From assembly GCF_032917945.1 (NCBI RefSeq), contig NZ_CP136624.1, positions 1,798,001-1,862,000 of the forward strand: DNA of 64,000 nucleotides, given 5' to 3'. Position numbers and translations under genes: made by a program. The notes beneath the pieces were generated by a model. The model worked only from the letters and a program-made list of their open reading frames with translations. It was not told where the DNA came from and made no database searches. Below, in pieces: positions 45,251 to 53,927 of the stretch. Position 1 is the stretch's first letter. Each line of letters begins with the position of its first letter. This DNA comes from Bradyrhizobium sp. sBnM-33 (GTDB taxonomy: Bacteria; Pseudomonadota; Alphaproteobacteria; Rhizobiales; Xanthobacteraceae).

Positions 45251-45285
45251 CATAGAAGGAGCGCATTATGACGCGTGGCCGCTCG

Positions 45286-45399
45286 GGCACAATAATTTGT
45301 CGTCGACGGCGCGCTACACGCAGGTCGCCACCGATACGATCCGGGCGAAGCAGAGCCCGCTCGACCGTCTGTCGCTGGAGGTGACGCCACCGGGATGAC
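45286..45399 (+). pseudogene. Tyrosine recombinase of IS91-type unit, 3' end
   Basis: Encodes GHNNLSSTARYTQVATDTI to the stop TGA at 45397-45399 and supplies the catalytic Tyr missing from 36955-37702. It continues that gene exactly in frame once element 1 is removed. Confidence 0.9.
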
Positions 45400-45411
45400 G
45401 ACGCGTCCGGG

Positions 45412-45639
45412 ATGCGGGTTATGGCCCGCCCCGACGTCCGTCCGCACAGACCCGCCATCGAGATTGCCGATATCTTGCGCCGGCATGGCGACGCCTATCG
45501 CCGTTTGCATGCCGGTCATCTCGGTCGGATCGAGCGGCGCGTGATGAGTGCGATCGTTGCGTGCCGAACCGAGGCGCTCGGCGGTCACATGGAGGCTTGC
45601 GACGACTGCGGCATGACACGCATCGCTTATAATTCCTCC
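45412..45639 (+). pseudogene. IS91-family transposase, N-terminal part
   Basis: About 75 residues (start 45412 or ATG 45421): ADILRRHGDAYRRLHAGHL, then EACDDCGMTRIAYNS, the first half of the zinc-binding region of IS91 (HUH) transposases. The gene is cut by the outer RIT element at about 45639 and resumes at 53642 with CRNRHCPRCQG. Confidence 0.88.
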
Positions 45640-45671
45640 CTTATGGGCAAAGCCGGTAATGGGGAGCTGGC
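45640..45671 (+). repeat. Outer RIT left terminal inverted repeat
   Basis: Begins CTTATGGGCAAAGCCGG; perfect complement of 52540-52571. A further subterminal CTCCATTAC motif occurs on both sides. Confidence 0.9.
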
Positions 45672-45720
45672 GGCAATTTGATCGCGCTCCTGCACCAATC
45701 ACCGCCAACCCCGCTCTCCA

Positions 45721-46710
45721 TTACGAGGTACGCCTGAGGAGTTCGATCAGCCGGTCGGTGGGCTGGAAGACGCCGCGCCGCAGGTGGGGCGGCACGATCG
45801 CCTCCATCGCATCGAGCTTCTCGGTCGGATCGCCGCGCGTGTAGACCTCGGTGGTCGTCAGCGTAGCGTGGCCCAGCCACAGCGACACCTTCCGGATGTC
45901 CCCGGTCGCTTGCAGAACGACCATCGCGCAGGTGTGCCTGAGCACGTGGGGCGAGACGCGTTTCCTGGCGAGACCGGGCTGCTTGCGAGCCACAGTCGCG
46001 GCGTGCTGCCTGAGCAGATAGGCAAAGCCCCATCGGCTCAGCGGCTCACCGCGGGCGTTGACGAACACCTCGGGTGTCGCGACCTGCCCGCGGATGGCCA
46101 GCCAGGCACGCAGTGCAGCGGCCGCCGGCTTCCACAACGGCAGCGTCCGCTCCCGGCGTCCCTTGCCGAGCACGCGGATGCTCATCGAAGGCAGGTCGAT
46201 GTCATCGACCTTGAGGCCCGTCAGCTCGGAGACGCGCAGCCCTGCGCAGACGGCCACGTGCAGCATTGCGCGATCGCGGATGCCATCGCGTGTCGCCGGA
46301 TCGGGAGCGTCGAGCACGGCTTGGAGCTCTTCGCGCAGAAGGTAGGGCACCAGGCGCGTGTCAGTTTTCTTGAACGGGATCGCCAGTACACAGCGGATCT
46401 GCTCGAGCGCTGCCGGCTGCCGGTGCTCGAGGAAGCGAAAGAACGACTTGATCGCCGCCAGGCGAACGTTGCGCGTCACGGCCGCGTTTTTGCGCTCGTC
46501 CTCAAGATGCTCGAGGAAGGCGCTGACGAGCCCGGCATCGATCTGCTCGAGCGTCAGCGCCGATGGTTTGACCTTGAGCCGGTCGGCGGCGAACACGAAC
46601 AGCAGCTGGAAGCTCGAGGCATAGGAGTCCCTCGTGTGCCGGCTCGCGCCCCGCTGGCAAGCGAGTGTGTCGCGCAGGAACGTCTCGATGAGGGGAGCGA
46701 TCGGCGTCAT
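45721..46710 (-). CDS. ritC: Outer RIT third tyrosine recombinase (RitC-like)
   Basis: 329 residues from ATG 46710, which overlaps the RitB stop (ATGA). It has a core-binding domain (TRDSYASSFQLLFVFA) and a catalytic domain with GLRVSELTGL, HVLRHTCAMVV, LGHATLTTTEVY (Arg, His-x-x-Arg, His, Tyr). A longer reading frame to 46983 is not the gene. It is the only intact recombinase of the outer element. Confidence 0.85.
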   Translation of the reverse strand: MTPIAPLIETFLRDTLACQRGASRHTRDSYASSFQLLFVFAADRLKVKPSALTLEQIDAGLVSAFLEHLEDERKNAAVTRNVRLAAIKSFFRFLEHRQPAALEQIRCVLAIPFKKTDTRLVPYLLREELQAVLDAPDPATRDGIRDRAMLHVAVCAGLRVSELTGLKVDDIDLPSMSIRVLGKGRRERTLPLWKPAAAALRAWLAIRGQVATPEVFVNARGEPLSRWGFAYLLRQHAATVARKQPGLARKRVSPHVLRHTCAMVVLQATGDIRKVSLWLGHATLTTTEVYTRGDPTEKLDAMEAIVPPHLRRGVFQPTDRLIELLRRTS

Positions 46711-46933
46711 GATGACCTCCCTTCGGACATAAACGCTTCGCCGGCCGTGGCGACATCGCGCAAGAGGTCGGGCGTGGCCTCGAGGTACCAGTAGGTCGCG
46801 TAGATGTTGACGTGACCCATGTAGGTCGCGAGTGCCGCCATGTGTGCCCCGCACCGGCCTCGGCCGGTAGGGCTGCCTTGCAGCGCGCGCACCGCAAACG
46901 TGTGACGGTAATTCCGTCGGCGGAATTATCGCC
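46708..46933 (-). pseudogene. ritB: Outer RIT second recombinase (RitB-like), 3' part
   Basis: Encodes HTFAVRALQGSPTGRG through ATYMGHVNIYATYWYLEATP, holding the last catalytic His and Tyr. The rest of the gene is at 50483-51191; the inner RIT element lies between the codons for RLHDLRH. Confidence 0.85.
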
Positions 46934-47082
46934 ATAATTCCGGCAACTGGATTATTCCGGCAACTGACGGACAACGTCGGCATTTTCCGGAGAATCGCGG
47001 GGGTGTGGGTACATGATTGGCGGAATAATCAGAGCGTCGTCAGGAAGGCCAGAATACGATCGGTGGGGCTGGTAGCGAGAGG
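46934..47082 (+). repeat. Inner RIT left inverted repeat (about 149 bp)
   Basis: Reverse complement of 50335-50482. The outer 105 bases match exactly; the inner 45 bases are an inverted partial copy of the 3' end of the element's own ritC (codons for SRYQPTDRILAFL) with a few changes. Confidence 0.88.
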
Positions 47083-47227
47083 ACCGTCACAAAATGGCTG
47101 ATGGGTGAAGAGGTGATGAATCGAATTCGTCGCGAGCATGTATTGTCGATTCCGATCTCGACGTTGCTGTCATGTTCGTCTCTTGTCCCGCGCTGGGGAT
47201 GTTCCCCCAGCTTTGCGGAGACAGATC

Positions 47228-48460
47228 ATGACGATAACTCTCAAGAGCGCTGTTACGGTATCAACCCAACGCGTCTGCATCGGCTCAATCGCCGCTCATA
47301 TAGATAAATTTGCGGAGTCCCTCGCGGGCGAGGGTTACGTTTCGCAGACCGTAAAAGCCAAATGTGCACTGGTGGCGGATCTCAGCCACTGGCTCAAGCA
47401 GCGTGGAGTGCCACTGGCACAACTCGATGAGGTGAGGCTCAAACAGTTTCACACCCACCGTCGTGGCTCAAGGCGACGCGGCGATGTATCTACCGGTCAT
47501 CAGCTGTTGGATCATTTGCGGTGCCTCGGAGTCGTTTCTGCATTGCCGCAAAAAGTGGACTGGACCGCCCTCGGGCAGCTCACACGCGACTACGAGAGCT
47601 TCTTAAGTTCGGAACGCGGCTTGGCGCCCGCGACATTGATCAGCTATCTGCCCATCGTGCGAAGGTTCTTGACCGCGCATTTCGGGAACAAGGCGCTGCG
47701 TCTTCAGGATCTGCAGCCGCAGGACCTACATCGGTTCATTCTTCGTCAAGTTCCGCGGGGCAGTCGCACCTATTCCAAGCTCATGGTCACGGCACTGCGC
47801 TCGTTCCTTCGCTTCCTGTGTCAGCGCGGAAGCATCAAGACTGACTTGGCCTCCGCCCTATTCGGGGTGGCCCACTGGCGATTGTCTCATTTGCCAAAAT
47901 CGCTCCCGCCCGACCAGGTCGAGCGACTCCTGCGCTGCTGCGATCGCAGCACTGCGTCCGGCCAGCGTGATTACGCAATCTTGCTGCTTTTAGCTCGCCT
48001 CGGTTTGCGCGGCGGAGAAGTACTGGCCATGACCTTGGACGACTTGGACTGGGAGCGCGGCGAGATCCTCGTGCGCGGCAAAGGCCAGCGATTGGAACGA
48101 TTGCCGTTGCCTAAAGATATCGGCACGGCTCTGGTTCAATATCTGCGCCAGGTTCGTCCAACGTGTTCGACGCGCAAGGTTTTTATCCGCCTGAAAGCCC
48201 CGCACCGCGGCCTTCGCCAGACCTCCATTTGCTGTGTAGTTCGTCGTGCCCTCCAGCGCGCCGGATTGAACCCCGATTTCAAAGGGGCGCATTTATTGAG
48301 GCATTCTCTAGCCACCAAGATGCTGTGCCGAGGTGCGTCCCTCGGCGAGATAGGTCAACTGCTTCGTCACCGGCAACCCACGACGACCCAGATCTACGCC
48401 AAGGTCGATATCAAAGCGCTACGCGGCATAGCCCTTCCGTGGATGGGAGGTGCGTCATGA
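47228..48460 (+). CDS. ritA: Inner RIT first tyrosine recombinase (RitA)
   Basis: 410 residues from ATG 47228. An N-terminal extension and core-binding domain (APATLISYLPIVRRFLTAHF) precede the catalytic domain with GLRGGEVLAM, HLLRHSLATKM, LLRHRQPTTTQIY. It joins the next gene through an ATGA overlap at 48457. In RIT elements the three recombinases are thought to act together; which steps each performs is not settled. Confidence 0.88.
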   Translation: MTITLKSAVTVSTQRVCIGSIAAHIDKFAESLAGEGYVSQTVKAKCALVADLSHWLKQRGVPLAQLDEVRLKQFHTHRRGSRRRGDVSTGHQLLDHLRCLGVVSALPQKVDWTALGQLTRDYESFLSSERGLAPATLISYLPIVRRFLTAHFGNKALRLQDLQPQDLHRFILRQVPRGSRTYSKLMVTALRSFLRFLCQRGSIKTDLASALFGVAHWRLSHLPKSLPPDQVERLLRCCDRSTASGQRDYAILLLLARLGLRGGEVLAMTLDDLDWERGEILVRGKGQRLERLPLPKDIGTALVQYLRQVRPTCSTRKVFIRLKAPHRGLRQTSICCVVRRALQRAGLNPDFKGAHLLRHSLATKMLCRGASLGEIGQLLRHRQPTTTQIYAKVDIKALRGIALPWMGGAS

Positions 48461-49392
48461 GTTCGTTGCAAATCGCACTCGATGAGTATCTCTCCGTGCG
48501 TCGTGCTCTGGGATACAAGTTGGTTCTGGAAGGGCGGCTGTTGCGTCGATTCATCGAATTTGCCAAGCACGCGCGGGCCGATTACATCACCACCGAACTG
48601 GCCTTGAAGTGGGCAACCCAGCCGGCCCATGCACAGCCGTCCCAGTGGGCCAACCGCTTAGGAATGGTGCGCCGCTTCGCGCGGTACTGCTGCCCCAACG
48701 ATCCGCGCACCGTTGTACCGCCGCCTGATTTGCTTCCGCATCAGTACCGTCGGGTGGCACCCTACATCTACAGTGACCAGGAGATCATCCGTCTACTCGA
48801 GGCGGCGCGGCAGTTGCCGTCCACAATCGGTTTGCGGCGCCACACCTTTGCCACGCTCTTTGGATTGTACGCGGCCAGTGGCTTGCGGGCCAACGAAGCA
48901 TTGCGTCTCGATCGCGACGATGTGGACCTGATCAACGGCGTGCTGACAATTCGGGATACCAAGTTCGGTAAGACCAGATACGTTCCCGTGCATCCTTCCA
49001 CGCGACACGCTTTGCAACGCTACGCAAATCTTCGAGATCGCTTGTGTCGCACCCCGAGCAGTCCCAGATTCTTCCTTTCCGATCGTGGAACCCGCGTGAC
49101 TTACGATATGCTGCGATGGACGTTTGTCAAAGTGTCTCGCCAGATCGGCCTGCGCGGTCCACGTGATTCGCACGGCCCCCGTCTGCATGGGTTACGCCAC
49201 CGGCTTGCCATTAATACGCTTGTCAAGTGGCATCGCCGTGGAGTCGATGTCGAACGTAATCTGCCAGCGCTCAGTGCGTATTTAGGCCACGCACATATCA
49301 CTGACACCCAGTGGTACCTCACCGCGACCCCGCAGTTGCTGCGCTACGTGCTGCGGCGTGTGGAGCGATCCGAGCGCAGGGGTCGTCCATGA
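48457..49392 (+). CDS. ritB: Inner RIT second tyrosine recombinase (RitB)
   Basis: 311 residues from ATG 48457. The catalytic motifs are GLRANEALRL, HGLRHRLAINTL and LGHAHITDTQWYL, with the Trp-Tyr variant typical of the middle recombinase, also present in the outer element's RitB (IYATYWYL). It is linked by ATGA to both neighbours. Confidence 0.88.
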   Translation: MSSLQIALDEYLSVRRALGYKLVLEGRLLRRFIEFAKHARADYITTELALKWATQPAHAQPSQWANRLGMVRRFARYCCPNDPRTVVPPPDLLPHQYRRVAPYIYSDQEIIRLLEAARQLPSTIGLRRHTFATLFGLYAASGLRANEALRLDRDDVDLINGVLTIRDTKFGKTRYVPVHPSTRHALQRYANLRDRLCRTPSSPRFFLSDRGTRVTYDMLRWTFVKVSRQIGLRGPRDSHGPRLHGLRHRLAINTLVKWHRRGVDVERNLPALSAYLGHAHITDTQWYLTATPQLLRYVLRRVERSERRGRP

Positions 49393-50387
49393 AAGGAATC
49401 AGCCAATTTCCTACTCTGCTGGAGTCATTCTTCATGGATCGACTGATGCGGCAGCGACAGGCGAGTCCCCACACCATCGCAAGCTACCGCGACACCTTTC
49501 GCCTGCTGATGCAATATGCACAGCAGCGGCTACACAAGACACCGTCACAGTTGATCATGCCGGATTTGGATACTCCGTTCCTCGGCGCCTTTCTCGATCA
49601 TCTTGAGCAAAAACGGGACAATAGCGCCCGCAGCCGCAACGTGCGTCTCGCTGCCATCCATTCGTTCTTTCGCTACGTTTCGTTGCATGCGCCGGAATAC
49701 AACGCGTTGGCGCAGCGCGTGCTCGCCATGCAAAGTAAACGCTACGTGCGTCGACCGATCTGTTTCCTCACGCCGGTCGAAATTGAAGCTCTGCTCGCCG
49801 CGCCGGACCTCAACACCTGGAGCGGACGACGCGATCGAGCCCTGTTGCTGCTGGCCGTGCAGACCGGATTGCGCGCAGCAGAACTCACCGGCTTGCGCTG
49901 TGAGAACATCGCCTTGGGTACCGGTGCACACGTGCAGTGCTTGGGAAAGGGACGCAAAAGCCGGTCCACTCCGCTTCGCAAAGAGACCATCGCAGTGCTG
50001 CGCGGTTGGCTGCGAGAACGTCAGGGGCAAGCTTCCGATCCAGTCTTTCCGACCACACGAGGGCATGCCTTAGGTCATGACGGCTTGGAATACCTGCTCA
50101 ACAAGCACATGGTCGTGGCTCGCCGTCATTGTCCCTCCCTGAACAAAAAACGTATCACGCCCCATTCCTTGAGACACTCGCTCGCGATGAACCTTCTTCA
50201 CCACGGTGCTGATCGTTCTGTTATCGCTCTCTGGCTGGGTCACGAAGACGTCCAAACGACGTCTGTTTACTTACAGGCCGACATGCAGATCAAAGAGCAG
50301 GCGTTGGCTAAGACCACGGTCACGGGGGCTCGCGCCTCTCGCTACCAGCCCACCGATCGTATTTTGGCCTTCCTGAAGACGCTCTGA
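49389..50387 (+). CDS. ritC: Inner RIT third tyrosine recombinase (RitC)
   Basis: 332 residues from ATG 49389. The core-binding domain is SPHTIASYRDTFRLLMQYA; catalytic motifs are GLRAAELTGL, HSLRHSLAMNL and LGHEDVQTTSVYL. The 3' end lies within the right inverted repeat, so the terminus of the protein and the element end are encoded together. Confidence 0.88.
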   Translation: MKGISQFPTLLESFFMDRLMRQRQASPHTIASYRDTFRLLMQYAQQRLHKTPSQLIMPDLDTPFLGAFLDHLEQKRDNSARSRNVRLAAIHSFFRYVSLHAPEYNALAQRVLAMQSKRYVRRPICFLTPVEIEALLAAPDLNTWSGRRDRALLLLAVQTGLRAAELTGLRCENIALGTGAHVQCLGKGRKSRSTPLRKETIAVLRGWLRERQGQASDPVFPTTRGHALGHDGLEYLLNKHMVVARRHCPSLNKKRITPHSLRHSLAMNLLHHGADRSVIALWLGHEDVQTTSVYLQADMQIKEQALAKTTVTGARASRYQPTDRILAFLKTL

Positions 50388-50482
50388 TTATTCCGCCAAT
50401 CATGTACCCACACCCCCGCGATTCTCCGGAAAATGCCGACGTTGTCCGTCAGTTGCCGGAATAATCCAGTTGCCGGAATTAT
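50335..50482 (+). repeat. Inner RIT right inverted repeat (about 148 bp)
   Basis: Complement of 46934-47082; overlaps the last codons of ritC and ends CCAGTTGCCGGAATTAT next to the broken outer RitB. Confidence 0.88.
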
Positions 50483-51191
50483 GCCGCAGATCGTGCAGGC
50501 GAGGACGGCGAGCCGACGTCGATCTGATGCCAGCCTTGTCGACCAGCCTGTCGAAGGTCTCCTTGACGGCAATGTAGCGTAGCGGCCGATTGCGCTTGTC
50601 GATGAACACCGGATCATCGTCTGAGCCGGGCCCGCGACGTGCCAGGTATCGCTGCAAGCCGGCGGCCGCCGTGTCGTGCAGCGGCACCAGTCGCGTCTTG
50701 CGGAACTTGGTCTCGCGGATCAGCAGACCGTCGCGGGTCACGTCCGCGATCGTCAGCTTCAGGGCTTCGGAGATCCTGAGCCCGGTGGATGAGAGCAGCG
50801 CGATCAAGGTCGCTTGCGTGTGCGGGCGCAAGCCGCGCATTGGCCGAAGCCGGAGCGCAGCTTCGACCAGCCGACTGATCTCGTCTGTCGTGTAGATGTG
50901 CGGCGTGCGACGCTTCTTACGGGCGCCGAAGTGATTTGCCGGCGGCAGCTCGTGCCCGACGTCCTCCACCCGGACATGGCGTACGAAGCGACAGACGGCC
51001 CTGAGCCGTGCATCGCGTTGCGCGACGGATGGTCCGAGCGCGGCCCAGTCGATCGCTGTTTTTGTCTCGACGTACGTTTGTCCACGCTCGGCCGCGAAGG
51101 CGGCAAAGCTCTTCAGCTGGTACTCCGCGGTCGACATCGCGAAGCCCGTGGTGCGGCGGAGCGCGAGATAGGTCTCGATGGCGTCGAGCAT
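50483..51191 (-). pseudogene. ritB: Outer RIT second recombinase (RitB-like), 5' part
   Basis: From ATG 51191 (sharing one base with the RitA stop): MLDAIETYLALRRTTGFAMS, then GLRISEALKL with the first catalytic Arg, up to RPRLHDLR where the inner RIT is inserted. The His and Tyr end is at 46708-46933. An apparent frame extending from 51602 to 50400 combines unrelated upstream and element sequence. Confidence 0.85.
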
Positions 51192-52425
51192 CAGAGCACC
51201 TCCGGCCAGGGCTGAGCAACCTGCTTCAGCAGCGCGACGTCGGCCTTTGCGTAATAGGCCGTCGTGTCGATGCCGCGATGCCGAAGGACGAGGCCGATCT
51301 TGTCGAGCGGCACGCCGTGGCGCAGCATCTCGGTCTCCGCGGTGTGCCGCAGAGCGTGGGCCCCTTTGACCGGCGGCACGATGTCGCCCCGCTTCATGAT
51401 ACGCTTCACCACCGACGAGATGCCGTCGCCTCGTCGGAATGGCCGGCACGGCGCGATCGTGCGCAGGAACAAGACATCGTTCCGGCGAGTAGACGGCCGG
51501 CATTCGAGGTAGGCGGCGATCGCATCCCCGACGTCTTGCGGTAGCGGCAGCCGGACCTCGTAGCGCGACTTGCCGTAGACCCGCAGCGATCCCGTTTGCC
51601 ACTCGACATCGGTGAGACGCAGTTGCGCCACGTCACCGGCCCGCAGGCCGAGGCGCACCAACAAAAGTACGATCGCACGATCACGCCGGCGCGCACCGGC
51701 ATCGCCGTCACAGGCAGCGATCAGCCGGTCGACCTGCTCGGTCGATAGATACCGGGGCATGTCGGCAAGCTGCCAATGAGCGTAGGCCGGACGGCGCCGT
51801 CGAGACCTGCCTGACAACGGCCTGCGACTGCGAGATACCGCAGGAAAGCCCGCAGGCTCGTCGTCATCTTCTCGATCGTGCCACTCCCGCTATTGCTCGC
51901 CCGCTCCAGGAAGTAACTGCGGACATCGTTCGGCCTCCAGCCGGCCGGGTCAGATCGAAGCTCCATCATCAGGCCCGCGGCGTCGCGGGCGTAGAGCCTG
52001 ACGGTGGCATCGGATGCGCCGCGATGCTTGCGCAGCCACGTCTTGAAGTCCGCGACCAGCAGCTGCGGCTCGGCGGGTGCTGCCCCCACGGCCGCGGACC
52101 GGCAAAGGCCGAGCTCGACGAGGTGCCGACGAAAGAGCCTGGCACCGTAGATGGTGTGGTGGTTGCGCCGGCCGCCTTTGGCGCGTGGACACCGGCAAGT
52201 GCGCAGGTGCTCGCCGAACGCGGCGAGATCAACGTCCGTCAGGCCCGCGCCTTGCTCGGCCATGACATGGCCGATGTGAGCCGCCGCTCGCAAATAGCGT
52301 ACCGCTGTCTCGGGGCCATAGCCCTGCTGCTCCAGCGCCGCTGCAAACCCGTCAAGGTAAGGCCCGCTCGGCCCACTGCGCAGATGCCCCAGCATCTTCG
52401 CTGCCGAGAAGTACGTCTCCAACAT
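51191..52425 (-). pseudogene. ritA: Outer RIT first recombinase (RitA-like), frameshifted
   Basis: The N-terminal part (52425 to about 51785) begins MLETYFSAAKMLGHLRSG and includes a core-binding segment. A one-base change near 51785, inside the codons for AVRPAYAHWQLADMPRYLS, shifts to the frame of the catalytic part (LGLRAGDVAQL, HALRHTAETEML, LRHRGIDTTAYY). Repaired, it would be about 411 residues, matching inner RitA. Confidence 0.83.
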
Positions 52426-52539
52426 GTCCGTCTCCGTATGTGACCGGCCATCAGTGGCCGACCCAACGGGGCCGCACGGGCGACTTGTAATGGAGAGCTC
52501 GAGAGCGGCAATACACAGGAAAATACGGTGATCGCGATT

Positions 52540-52571
52540 GCCAGCTCCCCATTACCGGCTTTGCCCATAAG
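52540..52571 (+). repeat. Outer RIT right terminal inverted repeat
   Basis: Perfect complement of 45640-45671, ending GCCCATAAG. Confidence 0.9.
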
Positions 52572-52593
52572 GCAGGTAATGGGCGACGCCCAT

Positions 52594-53641
52594 TAGAGCG
52601 GGATGGGTCTAGTCTGAGTCGATTGAGGATTCCCAAATCAGCAGGCTTCTGATTCAACATGCTGGCTGGGAAGGAGGCTAGCAGGGATGGGACGAGCCTA
52701 TTCGAACGACCTTCGTGAGCGGGTGGTGAGGGCTGTTATCAAAGGCGGCCTGTCGCGGCATCAGGCGGCCGCCCAATTTGGGGTTGGCATCAGCACGGCG
52801 ATCAACTGGGTGCAGCGCTTCCAGGAGACCGGCAGCGTCAAACCGGACCAGATCGGCGGCTATCGGCCAAAGAAGATTGCGGGGCCGCACCGCGAATGGC
52901 TGATGCAACGGTGCCGGGAGGCGGATTTTACCGTGCGCGGGCTGGTGGCCCAGCTTGCCGAGCGTGGTCTCAAGGTCGATTACCGCACGATGTGGGAGTT
53001 CGTCCACGCTGAGAAGCTCAGTTATAAAAAAAGACGCTGATTACACCGCCGAGCAGGACCGTCCCGATGTCGCGCGTCGGCGGGCGCAGTGGACCAAGTG
53101 CCGGGATCGGATCGATCCCACCTGCCTGGTGTTCATCGATGAGACCTGGACCAAAACCAATATGGCGCCGCTGCGGGGCTGGGCGCCGCGCGGTCAACGC
53201 CTCAAAGCCAAGGTGCCGCACGGCCGCTGGCACACCATGACCTTCATGGCCGCTTTGCGCCACGATCGCATCACCGCTCCGTGGTTCATCGAGGGACCGA
53301 TCAACGGCGAAGCCTTCCTTCTCTACATCGAGAAGGTTCTGGTTCCGACGCTGCGGCACGGTGACATCGTCATCATGGACAATCTGGGCTCGCACAAGGC
53401 TAAGGCCGTTCGCCGCGCCGTCGGCGCCCGGCTCTTCTACCTGCCGAAGTACTCGCCCGATCTGAACCCGATCGAACAGTTCTTCGCCAAGTTCAAACAC
53501 TGGCTGCGCAAAGCCGCACAGCGAACCACCGAGGCCGTCTACGATGCTATCGCTCCGATCCTCAACACCGTCTCACCCGCCGAATGCGCCAATTATTTCG
53601 CCAACGCCGGATATGACCAAACCTAGACTCATCACGCTCTA
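52594..53641. mobile_element. IS630 copy 2 (1,048 bp)
   Basis: Terminal repeats TAGAGCGGGATGGGTCTAG (left) and the complement of TAGAGCGTGATGAGTCTAG (right); the TA ends fit the IS630 target. Inserted immediately beside the outer RIT in the IS91 transposase gene. Confidence 0.88.
52687..53626 (+). pseudogene. IS630-family transposase copy 2, out of frame at A-run
   Basis: Same protein as copy 1: MGRAYSNDLRERVVRAV with a helix-turn-helix, then [11 protein letters not shown] and [10 protein letters not shown] with the DDE residues. The A-run near 53026 has seven A, not eight, so the second half lies in the +1 frame and a -1 slip would not restore it. A nine-base in-frame deletion near 53414 removes three residues present in copy 1. 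Probably inactive, or dependent on unusual slippage. Confidence 0.83.
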
Positions 53642-53927
53642 GCTGCCGGAATCGGCATTGTCCGAGGTGTCAGGGGCGAGCCCGAGCCGCGTGGCTTGCC
53701 GCGCGAGAAGCCGACCTGCTGCCGGTTCCCTATTTCCACGTCGTTTTTACGCTTCCTGCACCGATCGCAGCGATCGCTTTCCAGAACAAGGCCGTCGTCT
53801 ATGCCATCCTGTTTAAGGCCGCCGCTGAGGCGATGTCGACGCTCGCCGCCAATCCACGCCGGCTCGGTGCAGAGATCGGCGTCGTCGCCGTCCTTCACAC
53901 CTGGGGGCAGGCGCTGACGCAGAACCC
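53642..53927 (+). pseudogene. IS91-family transposase, central part
   Basis: Continues the gene begun at 45412: SCRNRHCPRCQG completes the zinc-binding region, followed by WLAAREADLLPVPYFHVVFT and LHTWGQALTQNPH, the HUH region approach. The frame ends where the degraded serine recombinase begins, so the catalytic C-terminal half is lost. Confidence 0.88.

Larger units (their letters stand above)
37703..45285. mobile_element. Serine-recombinase element 1 (outermost)
   Basis: 7,583 bp inserted in the integrase gene; GCTCG occurs on both sides (37698-37702 and 45281-45285) and excision restores codons LLGHNN. Content on the plus strand is an accessory gene, a small gene and a large serine recombinase that is itself split by element 2. 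Its left end shares ACATACT[AG]CCC with element 2, and its right end shares GCATTATG. Confidence 0.85.
46934..50482. mobile_element. Inner RIT element, apparently intact
   Basis: About 3.55 kb bounded by about 149-bp inverted repeats (46934-47082 and 50335-50482, 1-nt indel plus a few mismatches). It holds three recombinases on the plus strand joined by ATGA overlaps. On the left about 20 extra bases (46911-46933) with TAATTCCG motifs also separate it from the host gene. It is inserted in the RitB gene of the outer RIT. Confidence 0.87.
45640..52571. mobile_element. Outer RIT element (recombinases in trio), interrupted
   Basis: Bounded by perfect 32-bp inverted repeats (45640-45671 and 52540-52571). 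It contains three overlapping tyrosine recombinases on the minus strand in the order RitA, RitB, RitC, the arrangement defining RIT elements. RitA is frameshifted and RitB is split by the inner RIT element. Confidence 0.87.

Noticed and set aside
50400..51602. Single 400-residue integrase on the minus strand
   Set aside because: It merges an out-of-frame stretch of RitA, the 5' part of RitB and the terminal repeat of the inner RIT element.
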